A DNA stretch of 64,000 nucleotides, taken from positions 41,942 to 105,941 of the forward strand of contig JAQWPT010000007.1 of NCBI GenBank assembly GCA_029245245.1, in the 5' to 3' direction. Both the position numbers and the translations under genes were made by a program. Numbering within the stretch: the stretch's first letter is position 1; each line of letters starts with the position of its first letter. Origin of the DNA: Phycisphaerales bacterium (GTDB lineage: Bacteria; Planctomycetota; Phycisphaerae; Phycisphaerales; SM1A02). Below, piece by piece: positions 24,833 through 33,006 of this stretch. A model generated the notes under the pieces. It did no database searches and was not told the DNA's origin. It saw only the letters and a list, made by a program, of their open reading frames with translations.

Positions 24833-26081
24833 AGCGATCCGCCGACATCGGGACCACGTCCATCTCCGTCGTGTCACCATCGATCATCTGCGCCAGCAGC
24901 AGGGCGGTAACCGGGCCGAGGGTGATGCCCATCATGCCGTGCCCGGTGGCGACCCAGGTGCCGGCCATCGAAGGCATGGGACCGATCACCGGCAATCCAT
25001 CCGACGTGCATGGCCGCATGCCCGTCCACTTCTGCAGGATCGGAGCATCTTCGATGCCCTTGACGCAGCGTGCGGCGCCCTTGACCAGCAGGTCCAGTCG
25101 ACGCTGCGCCATGCGGTGATTGATGCCGGAGAGTTCCAGGGTCCCGGCCAACCGGACGCCGTCATCCATGCTGTTGACCGCGACCATCGATTCACGGCAG
25201 ACGCAGGCCAGCGATGGCGGGGCATCCATGTCGACCATGACGTGATAGCCCTTGGCCGGCTGCATCGGCACTCGGACCCCGTGGTGCCCGGCCAACCCGT
25301 CGGACCAGATGCCGGCGGCAATCACCACCGTGCCTCCCTCCACGAGTTGATCATCGTCGATGAGCACGCCATGGCAGGTGTGCTCGTCGGCGAGGATCCG
25401 TTCCACCGCGTGACCATGCTGTACCACCACGCCAAGTTCCATGACATGGTCCTCGATGGCGGACAGCAATCGGTCGGGCTGGGTGATGATGTGGCCAGGG
25501 TGCACGAGGGCACCGATGACCTCGTTGCTGAAGGCGGGATCTCGCCGCCGCAGTTCCTCACCATCGATGAGTTCGGTGTCGAACCCGTCGCGTTGGAGCA
25601 CTTGCGCATCCATCGAGGCCGCTTCCCCGGTCCTCTCTTCGCAGAAGACCTCGAGTGAGCCGACGGCCCGCAGGGTGTCGGCGATGGCACGGGGTGAATC
25701 GACGCTCATGAACTCCTGCCATCCCTCGCTGCTGATGCGGCTGAGTCGATTGAGCACTTCGACGGCATGCCCGTAGTGTCGCGGGTGGCACGCCCGGCGG
25801 AACCCGTACAGCCACCGCAGCATCGGAAGATTGAAGCGGGGGGGGATGTAGAGGGGGCTGTCCGGATCAAACAGCAGTTTCATCGCCCGGGAACGCTGGC
25901 GGGGACTGGCGATGGGAAAGTGGCCGGGAGCGATGATGCCGGCATTGCCGCTGGAGGCGGTATCACAGCCGGAGCCGGCATCCAGCACGATGACATCATG
26001 TCCTCGACGACGCAGTTCCCGTGCCGTCAAGAGGCCGATGATGCCGCCGCCGATGATGATGACCCGATCCGACTGGGACAT
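24825..26081 (-). CDS. FAD-dependent amino-acid dehydrogenase (DadA/DAO family)
   Basis: A 418-residue DAO-family flavoprotein. IIIGGGIIGLLTARELRRRGHDVIVLDAG is the FAD-binding start, SSGNAGIIAPGHF matches the DadA active-site entry, and the C-terminal GMRPCTSDGLPVIGPMP plus TGHGMMGITLGP is typical of D-amino acid dehydrogenases and related hydroxyproline oxidases. It oxidises a D- or N-substituted amino acid to the oxo acid, usually passing electrons to the respiratory chain. ATG 26081 follows GGGAG by about 8 nt. The 5' end is 75 nt from the divergent Gfo/Idh gene, so they may share regulation. The exact substrate is not evident. Confidence 0.87.
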   Translation of the reverse strand: MSQSDRVIIIGGGIIGLLTARELRRRGHDVIVLDAGSGCDTASSGNAGIIAPGHFPIASPRQRSRAMKLLFDPDSPLYIPPRFNLPMLRWLYGFRRACHPRHYGHAVEVLNRLSRISSEGWQEFMSVDSPRAIADTLRAVGSLEVFCEERTGEAASMDAQVLQRDGFDTELIDGEELRRRDPAFSNEVIGALVHPGHIITQPDRLLSAIEDHVMELGVVVQHGHAVERILADEHTCHGVLIDDDQLVEGGTVVIAAGIWSDGLAGHHGVRVPMQPAKGYHVMVDMDAPPSLACVCRESMVAVNSMDDGVRLAGTLELSGINHRMAQRRLDLLVKGAARCVKGIEDAPILQKWTGMRPCTSDGLPVIGPMPSMAGTWVATGHGMMGITLGPVTALLLAQMIDGDTTEMDVVPMSADRFN

Positions 26082-26156
26082 GCGTGGGCTCCCGAGGGAA
26101 TTGTACGCCGCGTGATGGTGGATGCTACTGTGTCCATTCATTGGGAGGACCGTTTC

Positions 26157-27248
26157 ATGTCCATTCAGATCGGTTTGATTGGTGCCGGAGGCATCGGTGG
26201 AATCCACGCGAAGGCCATCGAAGAAGCCGGGAGCACCCTGGCGGGAATCTTCGATACGGATGCTGCGAGAGCAACCGCACTGGCCGAGGCCGGCAGCGGC
26301 GCGCGGGTGCATGATTCGGTTGATTCACTTCTTGCCGACGAGGCGGTGCAGGCCATCGTGGTCGCCGTCCCGAATTACCTGCACAGTTCCATCGCGGTCA
26401 AGGCGTTGGAGGCCGGCAAGGACGTGCTGATCGAGAAGCCCATGGCCACCAGCGTCTCCGAGTGCGACGCGGTGATCGCTGCTCGTGATGCCACCAGCAA
26501 CATCGTGCAGATGGGATTCGTCTGCCGGATGGCGGCAACCTCGATGGCAGCCCGGAAGGTGATCGAATCGGGACGACTGGGCCGGATCTACCACGCCCAG
26601 GGGACCCTGCTCCGTCGCCGGGGCATCCCGGGGCTCGGTCGCTGGTTCACGTCCCGCGAGCAGTCCGGCGGTGGTGTTCTGATCGACCTTGGTCCACACC
26701 TGGTTGATCTGCTGCTGCACCTGTGTGATCGCCCACGTGTTGAATCGGTCGATTGCCACACCACCAGTTGCTTCGGCCATCCCCCCTCGGGCTATCGATT
26801 CACCGACATGTGGGCGGGCCCTCCGGATCCAAGTGGTCCGTTCGACGTGGAGGACGGGGCCACGGCACTGCTTCGCTGCGAGGGCGATCTGACATTGTCG
26901 CTGAACATGTCCTGGGCGTCGCACCTGCCCGAAGGCACGTTGACCGACGGGGTCACGCTCTTCGGTGAGAAGGCAGCGATGCACTTCGACATTCTTTCCG
27001 ACGCACCTCTGACCATCGGCAGCGAACTGGAAGGGGAGTTGGTCGACATCACCCAGCCGGTTCGCCCGGGTGAAGACTGGAATACGGCCTTCCGCCGGCA
27101 GCATGAACGCTTCGCCCGCAATGTCGTGTCCCGCGGGATCCCCTCGGCATCGGCCGAGGAGGGCCGCTCGGTCCAGACCGTGCTCGCGGCGCTGTACCGC
27201 AGTGCCGAGTCTCGCACCAGCGTGCAGTTGGATGAAGCGCTTGTCTAG
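26157..27248 (+). CDS. Gfo/Idh/MocA-family oxidoreductase
   Basis: A 363-residue NAD(P)-dependent dehydrogenase. The N-terminal IGLIGAGGIGGIHAKAI is the dinucleotide site and VLIEKPMA carries the catalytic-region Lys of the EKP motif. The C-terminal half has GGGVLIDLGPHLVDLLLHL, the conserved D..H of this family. GGGAGG lies 9 nt before ATG 26157. Family members act on sugars, inositols and other polyols; planctomycetes often carry many copies. No signal peptide is present, so it is cytoplasmic. Its stop shares the CTAG tetranucleotide with the stop of the convergent protease gene. Confidence 0.9.
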   Translation: MSIQIGLIGAGGIGGIHAKAIEEAGSTLAGIFDTDAARATALAEAGSGARVHDSVDSLLADEAVQAIVVAVPNYLHSSIAVKALEAGKDVLIEKPMATSVSECDAVIAARDATSNIVQMGFVCRMAATSMAARKVIESGRLGRIYHAQGTLLRRRGIPGLGRWFTSREQSGGGVLIDLGPHLVDLLLHLCDRPRVESVDCHTTSCFGHPPSGYRFTDMWAGPPDPSGPFDVEDGATALLRCEGDLTLSLNMSWASHLPEGTLTDGVTLFGEKAAMHFDILSDAPLTIGSELEGELVDITQPVRPGEDWNTAFRRQHERFARNVVSRGIPSASAEEGRSVQTVLAALYRSAESRTSVQLDEALV

Positions 27249-27997
27249 GGAAGTGTCGCCGTGACCACTACGTCGTAGAGCACGTGGGCCCAGACCACTG
27301 TTCCGAATCCGCGCAGCACGTAGATGACGCCCAGGTAGATGCCCGCCAGCAGGGTGAACACCAGTTGAGGCATGTTGCTCAGTTCGGGGTCGTGGTACCA
27401 GGAGAACAGGACCGCGGTGCCCGCGATGGCCAGCATCGTGCCTGTCGCCTGTTTCAGTCCGATGATGTTCACGAGCACGGTGTGGAGCAGGGCGATCCCG
27501 GCCATGCGAAAGATCAGCTCCTCGTCCAGTCCGGCGGCGATGCTCACCAGCATCCGGTCCACCATGGGCAGTGCCGCAATGCTTTCACTGGTCGTGGATG
27601 CTGCCAGCGTCGCGCTGGAAAAGAGGTACGACAGGATAAGCAGGGGAATGGCCCAGGCCGCTCCCTCCAGGGCGATGCCCGGGGGAGCAAGTGGGCGCAG
27701 TCGCCAGGGGTCACGTTGCAGCAGGTGCCAGGTCAGCAGGATGGCCCCGATGATGCAGATGGTGGAGGCCATCGCGAGCGTCGGTGGGACGTCGAAGAAT
27801 CCGAGCAGGCCATGCAGTTGTCGTCTCGCCAGAGTGTCCGGGGATCCGGCGACGCGTGCAATGCCCAGGGCATCGATGGCAAGCAGCGGCAGCAGCGAGA
27901 TCAGGATGACCCAGGGGCGATGGATGCAGTCGGTCCAGGAGGCATCACTCCGGCGTGGCCGGTTGGCATGTTCGGGTTGCTGCGATGCGAGCACCAT
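27245..27997 (-). CDS. CPBP-family intramembrane glutamic endopeptidase
   Basis: About 250 residues with six to eight hydrophobic segments. The CPBP (Abi/Rce1) motifs DEELIFR (the EExxxR motif), SWYHDP and WAHVLYD are all present, so the catalytic Glu and His residues are kept. Family members cleave within membranes, modify prenylated or exported peptides, or serve in bacteriocin immunity. ATG 27997 is preferred over TTG 28012, which adds five residues. The protein is on the same strand as rpsT, 67 nt downstream of it, with a hairpin terminator between them. Confidence 0.85.
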   Translation of the reverse strand: MVLASQQPEHANRPRRSDASWTDCIHRPWVILISLLPLLAIDALGIARVAGSPDTLARRQLHGLLGFFDVPPTLAMASTICIIGAILLTWHLLQRDPWRLRPLAPPGIALEGAAWAIPLLILSYLFSSATLAASTTSESIAALPMVDRMLVSIAAGLDEELIFRMAGIALLHTVLVNIIGLKQATGTMLAIAGTAVLFSWYHDPELSNMPQLVFTLLAGIYLGVIYVLRGFGTVVWAHVLYDVVVTATLP

Positions 27998-28017
27998 GGA
28001 GACTGGGCGCAAGAATA

Positions 28018-28039
28018 CGCCACCGGGCGGCCGGTGGCG
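28018..28039 (-). terminator. Hairpin after rpsT
   Basis: CGCCACCGG (28018-28026) and CCGGTGGCG (28031-28039) form a perfect 9-bp GC-rich stem with a 4-nt loop, 26 nt beyond the rpsT stop on the minus strand. The tail is TATTCTTG rather than a pure T-run, so termination may be partial, letting the protease gene be read too. Confidence 0.5.
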
Positions 28040-28064
28040 TTGTGAGGTCGATTTTGTGTCGGGG

Positions 28065-28337
28065 TCAGGCCTTCTGCTTCAGATCACGCAGCCGGCGTGA
28101 AAGACGGCTCTTGCGGCGGGCCGCAGTGTTCTTGTGCATGGTGCTGGTCGAGGAGACCTTGTCCAGCTGCCGGGAAACATCCTTGAAGGCTACTTCAGCC
28201 GCAGCGACATCGCCGGTCTGGATGGCCTTCATGAAACCGTCCGTCTTGTCCTTGATGGTCCGCTTGCGCCAACGATTTCGGGCACGGCGGGATTCGGACT
28301 GGCGGACTCGTTTGGCTCTGTGTGACTTGTTGGGCAC
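28065..28337 (-). CDS. rpsT: 30S ribosomal protein bS20
   Basis: A 90-residue basic protein that binds 16S rRNA early in 30S assembly. PNKSHRAKRVRQSESRRARN at the start and KNTAARRKSRLSRRL near the end are the S20 signatures. It begins with GTG at 28337, with AGGAG about 11 nt upstream; GTG, like the UUG of other rpsT genes, is a weak start that suits autoregulation. It is monocistronic apart from possible readthrough into the CPBP gene. Confidence 0.97.
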   Translation of the reverse strand: MPNKSHRAKRVRQSESRRARNRWRKRTIKDKTDGFMKAIQTGDVAAAEVAFKDVSRQLDKVSSTSTMHKNTAARRKSRLSRRLRDLKQKA

Positions 28338-28369
28338 CTGTTTGACCTCTCCTGAAACGTGAACGGAGC

Positions 28370-28397
28370 ATTATCCCCGATTTCACGATGAATGCAA
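28370..28397 (-). promoter_or_regulatory. Promoter of rpsT
   Basis: On the minus strand TTGCAT (28392-28397), 16 nt, then GATAAT (28370-28375). The -10 matches 5 of 6 consensus bases. A start near 28363 leaves a leader of about 26 nt containing the AGGAG ribosome site. Confidence 0.5.
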
Positions 28398-28448
28398 CGC
28401 CTCACCCGGGAAGGGGCTTGGAAGCCTTGAAACGGCCCCCATCAGCAA

Positions 28449-28522
28449 CGCAGGTGGCAGGGCTCGAACCTGCAACCTTCGGTTTCGTAGACCGATGCTC
28501 TATCCAATTGAGCTACACCTGC
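28449..28522 (-). tRNA. tRNA-Arg (anticodon ACG)
   Basis: A 74-nt cloverleaf on the minus strand. Acceptor GCAGGUG/CACCUGC with discriminator G, D arm GCUCAAUUGGAUAGAGC, anticodon arm UCGGU-CUACGAA-ACCGA and T arm GGUUCGAGCCC are clear. The anticodon ACG is normally deaminated to ICG by TadA and reads CGU, CGC and CGA. A TAGGGT box at 28536-28541 lies 13 nt upstream and is a plausible -10. Confidence 0.95.
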
Positions 28523-28683
28523 TGAGAGGGGGGATACCCTAGCACAGTCCCCGCAGCGGCTCCAGCGAGGCAGGTCGCAGGCATTTCAATGCTCCGCCTC
28601 GGTGACCTGGTCCTCGCCGCATGGTGACCATGGCCTGCGACTGTTTCAATCGATACCGGAGGTCGAAGTTTCAAGGGCTGGGG

Positions 28684-28689
28684 TATACT
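28684..28689 (+). promoter_or_regulatory. -10 box TATACT of the pdh operon
   Basis: TATACT matches the vegetative -10 consensus at 5 of 6 positions and would start transcription near 28696, upstream of every candidate pdhA start codon. A clear -35 is not seen (GTCGAA/TCGAAG at about 28662-28668). Confidence 0.45.
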
Positions 28690-28765
28690 CTCCATCCACG
28701 CTGACGGGGCCATGGGGCCCGATTTGAAGGGATGGAATCCACTTCGGTGGATGACTCGAACCACG

Positions 28766-29878
28766 ATGTCCACGACCACGACTCCCAATCTGAAGGCGCA
28801 CGAAGTGCCCATCCCCGAGTTGGATGTGCTCAAGAGTTGGCTGCTGGACATGCTCCGGATCCGGGAGTTCGAGGTCCGCGCCATGCAGGCGTACCAGAAC
28901 AAGCTCGCCGGGGGCTTTCTTCATGTCTACAACGGGCAGGAAGCGGTCGCAGTGGGTTGCATCGCTGCCATGCGGCACACGGATCCGGTCATCACGGCCT
29001 ACCGCGACCATGGGCACGCACTGGCACGCGGGCTGGATCCCAAGATCGGATTCGCGGAACTCTTCGGTCGCATCGATGGATGCGCCAAGGGCAAGGGTGG
29101 CTCGATGCACTTCTTCGACCGCGACAACCACATGTTCGGTGGGCACGGCATCGTCGGTGCCCAGTGTCCGCTTGGAACCGGCCTGGCGTTCGCCACCAAG
29201 TACAACGACGAGGTCATCAACGGCGGCAAGAGCGATTCGGTGACGGCCTGTTTCCTCGGTGACGGAGCACTCAACCAGGGATCCGTGCACGAGGCCATGA
29301 ATCTCGCGGCCATCTTCGACCTGCCCATCATCTTCTGTGTCGAGAACAACCGGTACGCGATGGGAACGGCGATTGATCGATGCACCGCGTCCGGTGACCA
29401 GATCACGAACCGTGCCGTGGCCTTCGACATGGAGGCCCGGACCATTCGCGGCATGGATGTCATCGAGGTCTACCGGGAGATGACGGAGATCGTGGAGTGG
29501 GTGCGAAGCGAGTCCCGCCCGTACTTCCTCGACATCGACACCTACCGCTTCAAGGGCCACTCGATGTCGGATCCGCGCAAGTATCGGACCCACGAGGAAG
29601 AAGTCGAGTTCGAAGCCAACGATCCGATCGACAAGTTGTCCCGCTACCTGACGTCCTCCAAGTTGATGGCGGAGGAGGACATCAAGGCGATGTCCAAGTC
29701 GGTTCGTTCCGAGATCCGCGAAGCGGTCGCATGGGCCAAGCAGTCTCCCGTCCCCGATGTCTCGGAACTGCACCACGACGTCTACGCCGATGTCTGGGGC
29801 CCGTTTACCGGCACGTCCCTGCCTCGCTACATGCTTGAGAAGCGATCAGGAGAGGGGGGCGATGCCGATGGCGCGTGA
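28766..29878 (+). CDS. pdhA: Pyruvate dehydrogenase E1 component, alpha subunit
   Basis: About 370 residues. E1alpha binds thiamine diphosphate and decarboxylates pyruvate. The TPP motif GDGALNQGSVHEAMNLAAIF ending in CVENN is intact, and YRFKGHSMSDPRKYRT includes the phosphorylation-loop region common to E1alpha. Three in-frame starts are possible (28712, 28751, 28766) and none has a clear ribosome site; I chose 28766 because the conserved region begins soon after. The coding end overlaps pdhB by 17 nt. The separate alpha/beta form is that of Gram-positive and mitochondrial-type complexes. Confidence 0.94.
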   Translation: MSTTTTPNLKAHEVPIPELDVLKSWLLDMLRIREFEVRAMQAYQNKLAGGFLHVYNGQEAVAVGCIAAMRHTDPVITAYRDHGHALARGLDPKIGFAELFGRIDGCAKGKGGSMHFFDRDNHMFGGHGIVGAQCPLGTGLAFATKYNDEVINGGKSDSVTACFLGDGALNQGSVHEAMNLAAIFDLPIIFCVENNRYAMGTAIDRCTASGDQITNRAVAFDMEARTIRGMDVIEVYREMTEIVEWVRSESRPYFLDIDTYRFKGHSMSDPRKYRTHEEEVEFEANDPIDKLSRYLTSSKLMAEEDIKAMSKSVRSEIREAVAWAKQSPVPDVSELHHDVYADVWGPFTGTSLPRYMLEKRSGEGGDADGA

Positions 29879-30851
29879 AATCGAATTCCGCGAGGCCCTT
29901 CGTGAAGCGATGAGCGAAGAGATGCGCAGTGATCCACGGGTCTTCCTCATGGGTGAGGAAGTGGCCCAGTACCACGGTGCCTACAAGGTTTCCAAGGGGA
30001 TGCTGGAGGAGTTCGGCCCGCGCCGGATCATCGATACCCCCATCTCCGAGAGCGGCTTCGCCGGCATGGGAATCGGGGCGACGATGCTCGGACTCCGCCC
30101 GATCGTGGAGTTCATGAGTTGGTCGTTCAGTCTCGTGGCTGCGGATCAGATCATGAACAACGCGCCGAAGATCCTCTACATGTCCGGTGGGCAGTTCGGA
30201 TGTCCGATCGTCTTCCGCGGCAACGACGGTGCGGGGGGACAGCTTGGTTCGACTCATTCCTGGTGCGTCGAGTCGCTCTACGCCAACGTGCCTGGATTGA
30301 AGATGATCATTCCCTCTGATCCCTATGACGCCAAGGGACTTCTCAAGAGCGCCATTCGGGATGAAAACCCGGTCTTCTGCCTCGAGTCGGAGCGACTGCT
30401 CTCCATCAAGGGCGATGTGCCCGAGGAGGAATACGTCATTCCAATCGGCGAAGCCGTGATTCGCCGACCCGGCACCGACTGCACACTGGTGGGCTTCGGC
30501 CGCACCGTCTACTTCTGTGAACAGGCGGCGGAGGAACTGGCCAAGGAAGGCATCGAGTGCGAGATCCTCGACATGCGATCCATCCGTCCGCTCGATCTCG
30601 ATGCGATCGTCACATCGGTCCGCAAGACGAACTACTGCGTGGTGGTCGACCAGTCCTGGTCCTTCGCCTCGATCGGTTCCGAGGTCGCGGCCGAGGTGCA
30701 CAAGGCCTGCTTCGATGATCTGGACAACCATGTCCACCGGGTGCACAACGATGATGTTCCGGCGCCGTACTCCCACGATCTGGAGCAGGAGATGCTTCCC
30801 CACGCACGCAAGATCTGTGAAGCAGTCCGTTCCGCGACCTACAACGCCTGA
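29862..30851 (+). CDS. pdhB: Pyruvate dehydrogenase E1 component, beta subunit
   Basis: A 329-residue E1beta partner of PdhA. It contains REALREAMSEEMRSDPRVFLMGEEVA, RIIDTPISESGFAGMGIGA, and the C-terminal ILDMRSIRPLDLDAI of the transketolase C domain. ATG 29862 has AGGAGAGGGGGG just upstream and lies inside the end of pdhA, so translation is coupled. A second ATG two codons later is possible. With pdhC 17 nt downstream this forms the pdhABC operon; no lipoamide dehydrogenase (E3) is in the window. Confidence 0.95.
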   Translation: MPMAREIEFREALREAMSEEMRSDPRVFLMGEEVAQYHGAYKVSKGMLEEFGPRRIIDTPISESGFAGMGIGATMLGLRPIVEFMSWSFSLVAADQIMNNAPKILYMSGGQFGCPIVFRGNDGAGGQLGSTHSWCVESLYANVPGLKMIIPSDPYDAKGLLKSAIRDENPVFCLESERLLSIKGDVPEEEYVIPIGEAVIRRPGTDCTLVGFGRTVYFCEQAAEELAKEGIECEILDMRSIRPLDLDAIVTSVRKTNYCVVVDQSWSFASIGSEVAAEVHKACFDDLDNHVHRVHNDDVPAPYSHDLEQEMLPHARKICEAVRSATYNA

Positions 30852-30868
30852 TCGAGGAACCACCTCCC

Positions 30869-32254
30869 ATGCCCATCGACATCACCATGCCGAGACTCTC
30901 CGACACGATGGAGCAGGGCACGATCGTCAAGTGGCACGTGGCCCAGGGTGACGCCGTCGAATCGGGGGACGTGCTGGCCGATGTCGAGACCGACAAGGCG
31001 ACCATGGAGATGCAGGCCTACGACGACGGCACCATCACCTCCATCGCCGTCCCCGAGGGCCAGCCGGTCGAAATCGGGACCGTCGTGGCGGTGATGGCTG
31101 AGGAAGGCGAAGACGCTGAGACGACTCCGGCCCCGGCAGCAGCCCCTGCGCCCGCCGAGGCCCCTGCGCCCGCCGAGGCTCCCGCGCCCGCCGAGGTTCC
31201 CGCGCCCGCCGAGGCGCCCGCTCCGCCTGCCACGCCACACGCCGAGGCTCCCAAGACACGGGCCGGGCACGTTCGAATTTCACCCGTGGCCCGGCGACTG
31301 GCTGAGGAGCACGGTGTCGACATCACGACCCTTCAGGGTTCGGGCCCGATGGGACGGATCGTCAAGCGTGACGTGCTTTCCGCTGTCGGGGCCACGCAGG
31401 AAACCACGGCATCGGTACCTCCATCGGCCGCACCCGGTGCGCCCCCGACTCCAGCCGCCCCGGCTCCAGCCGCAGTCGTGGTGCAGGCGACCCCGGTGGC
31501 ACGCGCTGCTGAGAAGAAACCAGCCGATCTCACCGTGTCCAGCGGGTTCGGGCTCCAGTCCCACAGCGAGCCGCTCTCGAACATGCGACAGGTGATCGCG
31601 AGTCGACTCGTCGAATCCAAGCAGACCATTCCTCACTACCAGGTGAGCATGGCCTTCGACATGGATCCGATGGTCGAGATGCGGACCACCCTCAACGATC
31701 AGCTCAAGTCGCATGGGGTCAAACTCACGTTCAATGACCTGGTCCTGCGGTGCTGCGCCCTGGCGATGTACACGAACCCGCTGATGAACGCATCCTGGGG
31801 TGGCGATCACATCGACTACCACGGGGATGTCAACGTCGGTGTGGCGGTATCGCTCCCCCCGGAACGGGGTGGTGGACTGGTCGTGGCGACGATCCGCAAC
31901 GCGGATCGCAAGAGCCTGCGTGCAATCTCCGAGGAGACCCACGTACTGGTCGACAAGGCCCGTACCAAGGGTCTCACGGTGGATGAGATGTCCGATGCGA
32001 CCTTCACGATCTCGAACCTGGGGATGTACGGGGTCGACAATTTCACGGCCATCATCAATCCGCCCAACAGCGCGATCCTCGCCCTGGGCGCAATTCAGCA
32101 GAAGCCAGTCGTTCGAGACGGCCAGGTCGTGGTCGGTCACGAGATGTCCGTCACCCTCAGCAACGACCACCGCGTCGTCGACGGGGCCACCGCGGCGGAA
32201 TACCTGGTCACGCTCAAGGACCTGATCGAGAACCCGGGCATGGCCCTGGTCTGA
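30869..32254 (+). CDS. pdhC: Dihydrolipoamide acetyltransferase (E2) of pyruvate dehydrogenase
   Basis: A 461-residue E2. Residues 1-78 are a lipoyl domain with the lipoylated Lys in ETDKATME. An Ala/Pro/Glu linker made of repeated PAEAPA units follows (about 85-125), then the peripheral subunit-binding domain (RISPVARRLAEEHGVDI..GRIVKRDV), a second Pro/Ala linker, and the catalytic domain ending in DHRVVDGATAAEYL with the catalytic His and Asp. It forms the core of the complex, collecting acetyl groups from E1 and passing them to CoA. One lipoyl domain is present. It ends 1 nt before the convergent gene. Confidence 0.95.
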   Translation: MPIDITMPRLSDTMEQGTIVKWHVAQGDAVESGDVLADVETDKATMEMQAYDDGTITSIAVPEGQPVEIGTVVAVMAEEGEDAETTPAPAAAPAPAEAPAPAEAPAPAEVPAPAEAPAPPATPHAEAPKTRAGHVRISPVARRLAEEHGVDITTLQGSGPMGRIVKRDVLSAVGATQETTASVPPSAAPGAPPTPAAPAPAAVVVQATPVARAAEKKPADLTVSSGFGLQSHSEPLSNMRQVIASRLVESKQTIPHYQVSMAFDMDPMVEMRTTLNDQLKSHGVKLTFNDLVLRCCALAMYTNPLMNASWGGDHIDYHGDVNVGVAVSLPPERGGGLVVATIRNADRKSLRAISEETHVLVDKARTKGLTVDEMSDATFTISNLGMYGVDNFTAIINPPNSAILALGAIQQKPVVRDGQVVVGHEMSVTLSNDHRVVDGATAAEYLVTLKDLIENPGMALV

Positions 32255-32959
32255 TCAGAAGCCGCCGGAGCGCATCACCTTCAATGAATCCGAGAAGGGG
32301 TAGGTCGCCCAGACCGCGGTCGGTGCGAGTTCCCACATGCCCAGCGAGGGGTAGACATCGCCTCGATAGCCGGCCTCGAACATGGTTCGAAGCACGCTTT
32401 CGAACGACGGCTCCCGCTGGTCATCGCCCACGAGGGCGTTCGCCTTCGCTCCCAGGAAACTGACACTTGCGCAGGGGAGGCGATCGGCGCGTCGCTCGAT
32501 CATGCTGCCGACCTTCTGAAAGCCTCGCTTGAGATCTTCGAGGGTGAAGTGATCACGGCCCTTGGGTCGAAGCAGGGCCAGTACCTCGACCTCGTCCATG
32601 TCGAACTTGAGTACGAGGGTCTCATCCTGGTTCATCGATTCCGAGAACATCCGGGCGTGCGCGGTGATGGTTTCCGCCGACCATTGGCTCGTGGGCAGCA
32701 GGTCGGCGAGCATGCCGATGATTCCACTGGTGTTGTCTTCGGTGTTGACGCCGCAGACCAGAGTCCGGTACCGGTTGGCCAGGAGATCGGCCAGCAGCAT
32801 CTGGCCCCACTGGATCCGGATCCGATCACGATCCGTTGACGCTTCGCGGGGATTCCCGGAGGGGATCAGGATGACACGGGGAGATCGCTTGTCGGCCTGG
32901 ACAAGCCGGTCGCCTTCCTCGTCATAGAGTCGGGGAACGTGGGGCGTGGTGGACGGCAT
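32255..32959 (-). CDS. Hypothetical protein, 234 aa, downstream of an ABC permease
   Basis: I do not recognise this 234-residue soluble protein. It has no signal peptide or membrane segment. Features are an N-terminal RVILIPSGNPREAST, a segment TLVLKFDMDEVEVLALLRPKG that looks like a beta-strand core, and a C-terminal VWATYPFSDSLKVMRSGGF. GGAGG lies about 10 nt before ATG 32959. It follows the ABC-2 permease gene by 47 nt on the same strand, so they are likely cotranscribed, but it lacks Walker motifs and is not the missing ATPase. Role unknown. Confidence 0.7.
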   Translation of the reverse strand: MPSTTPHVPRLYDEEGDRLVQADKRSPRVILIPSGNPREASTDRDRIRIQWGQMLLADLLANRYRTLVCGVNTEDNTSGIIGMLADLLPTSQWSAETITAHARMFSESMNQDETLVLKFDMDEVEVLALLRPKGRDHFTLEDLKRGFQKVGSMIERRADRLPCASVSFLGAKANALVGDDQREPSFESVLRTMFEAGYRGDVYPSLGMWELAPTAVWATYPFSDSLKVMRSGGF

Positions 32960-33006
32960 CGTGTTGGTTCCTCCATCGATTGCTGGTGCCAGTATATCCC
33001 GTCGGG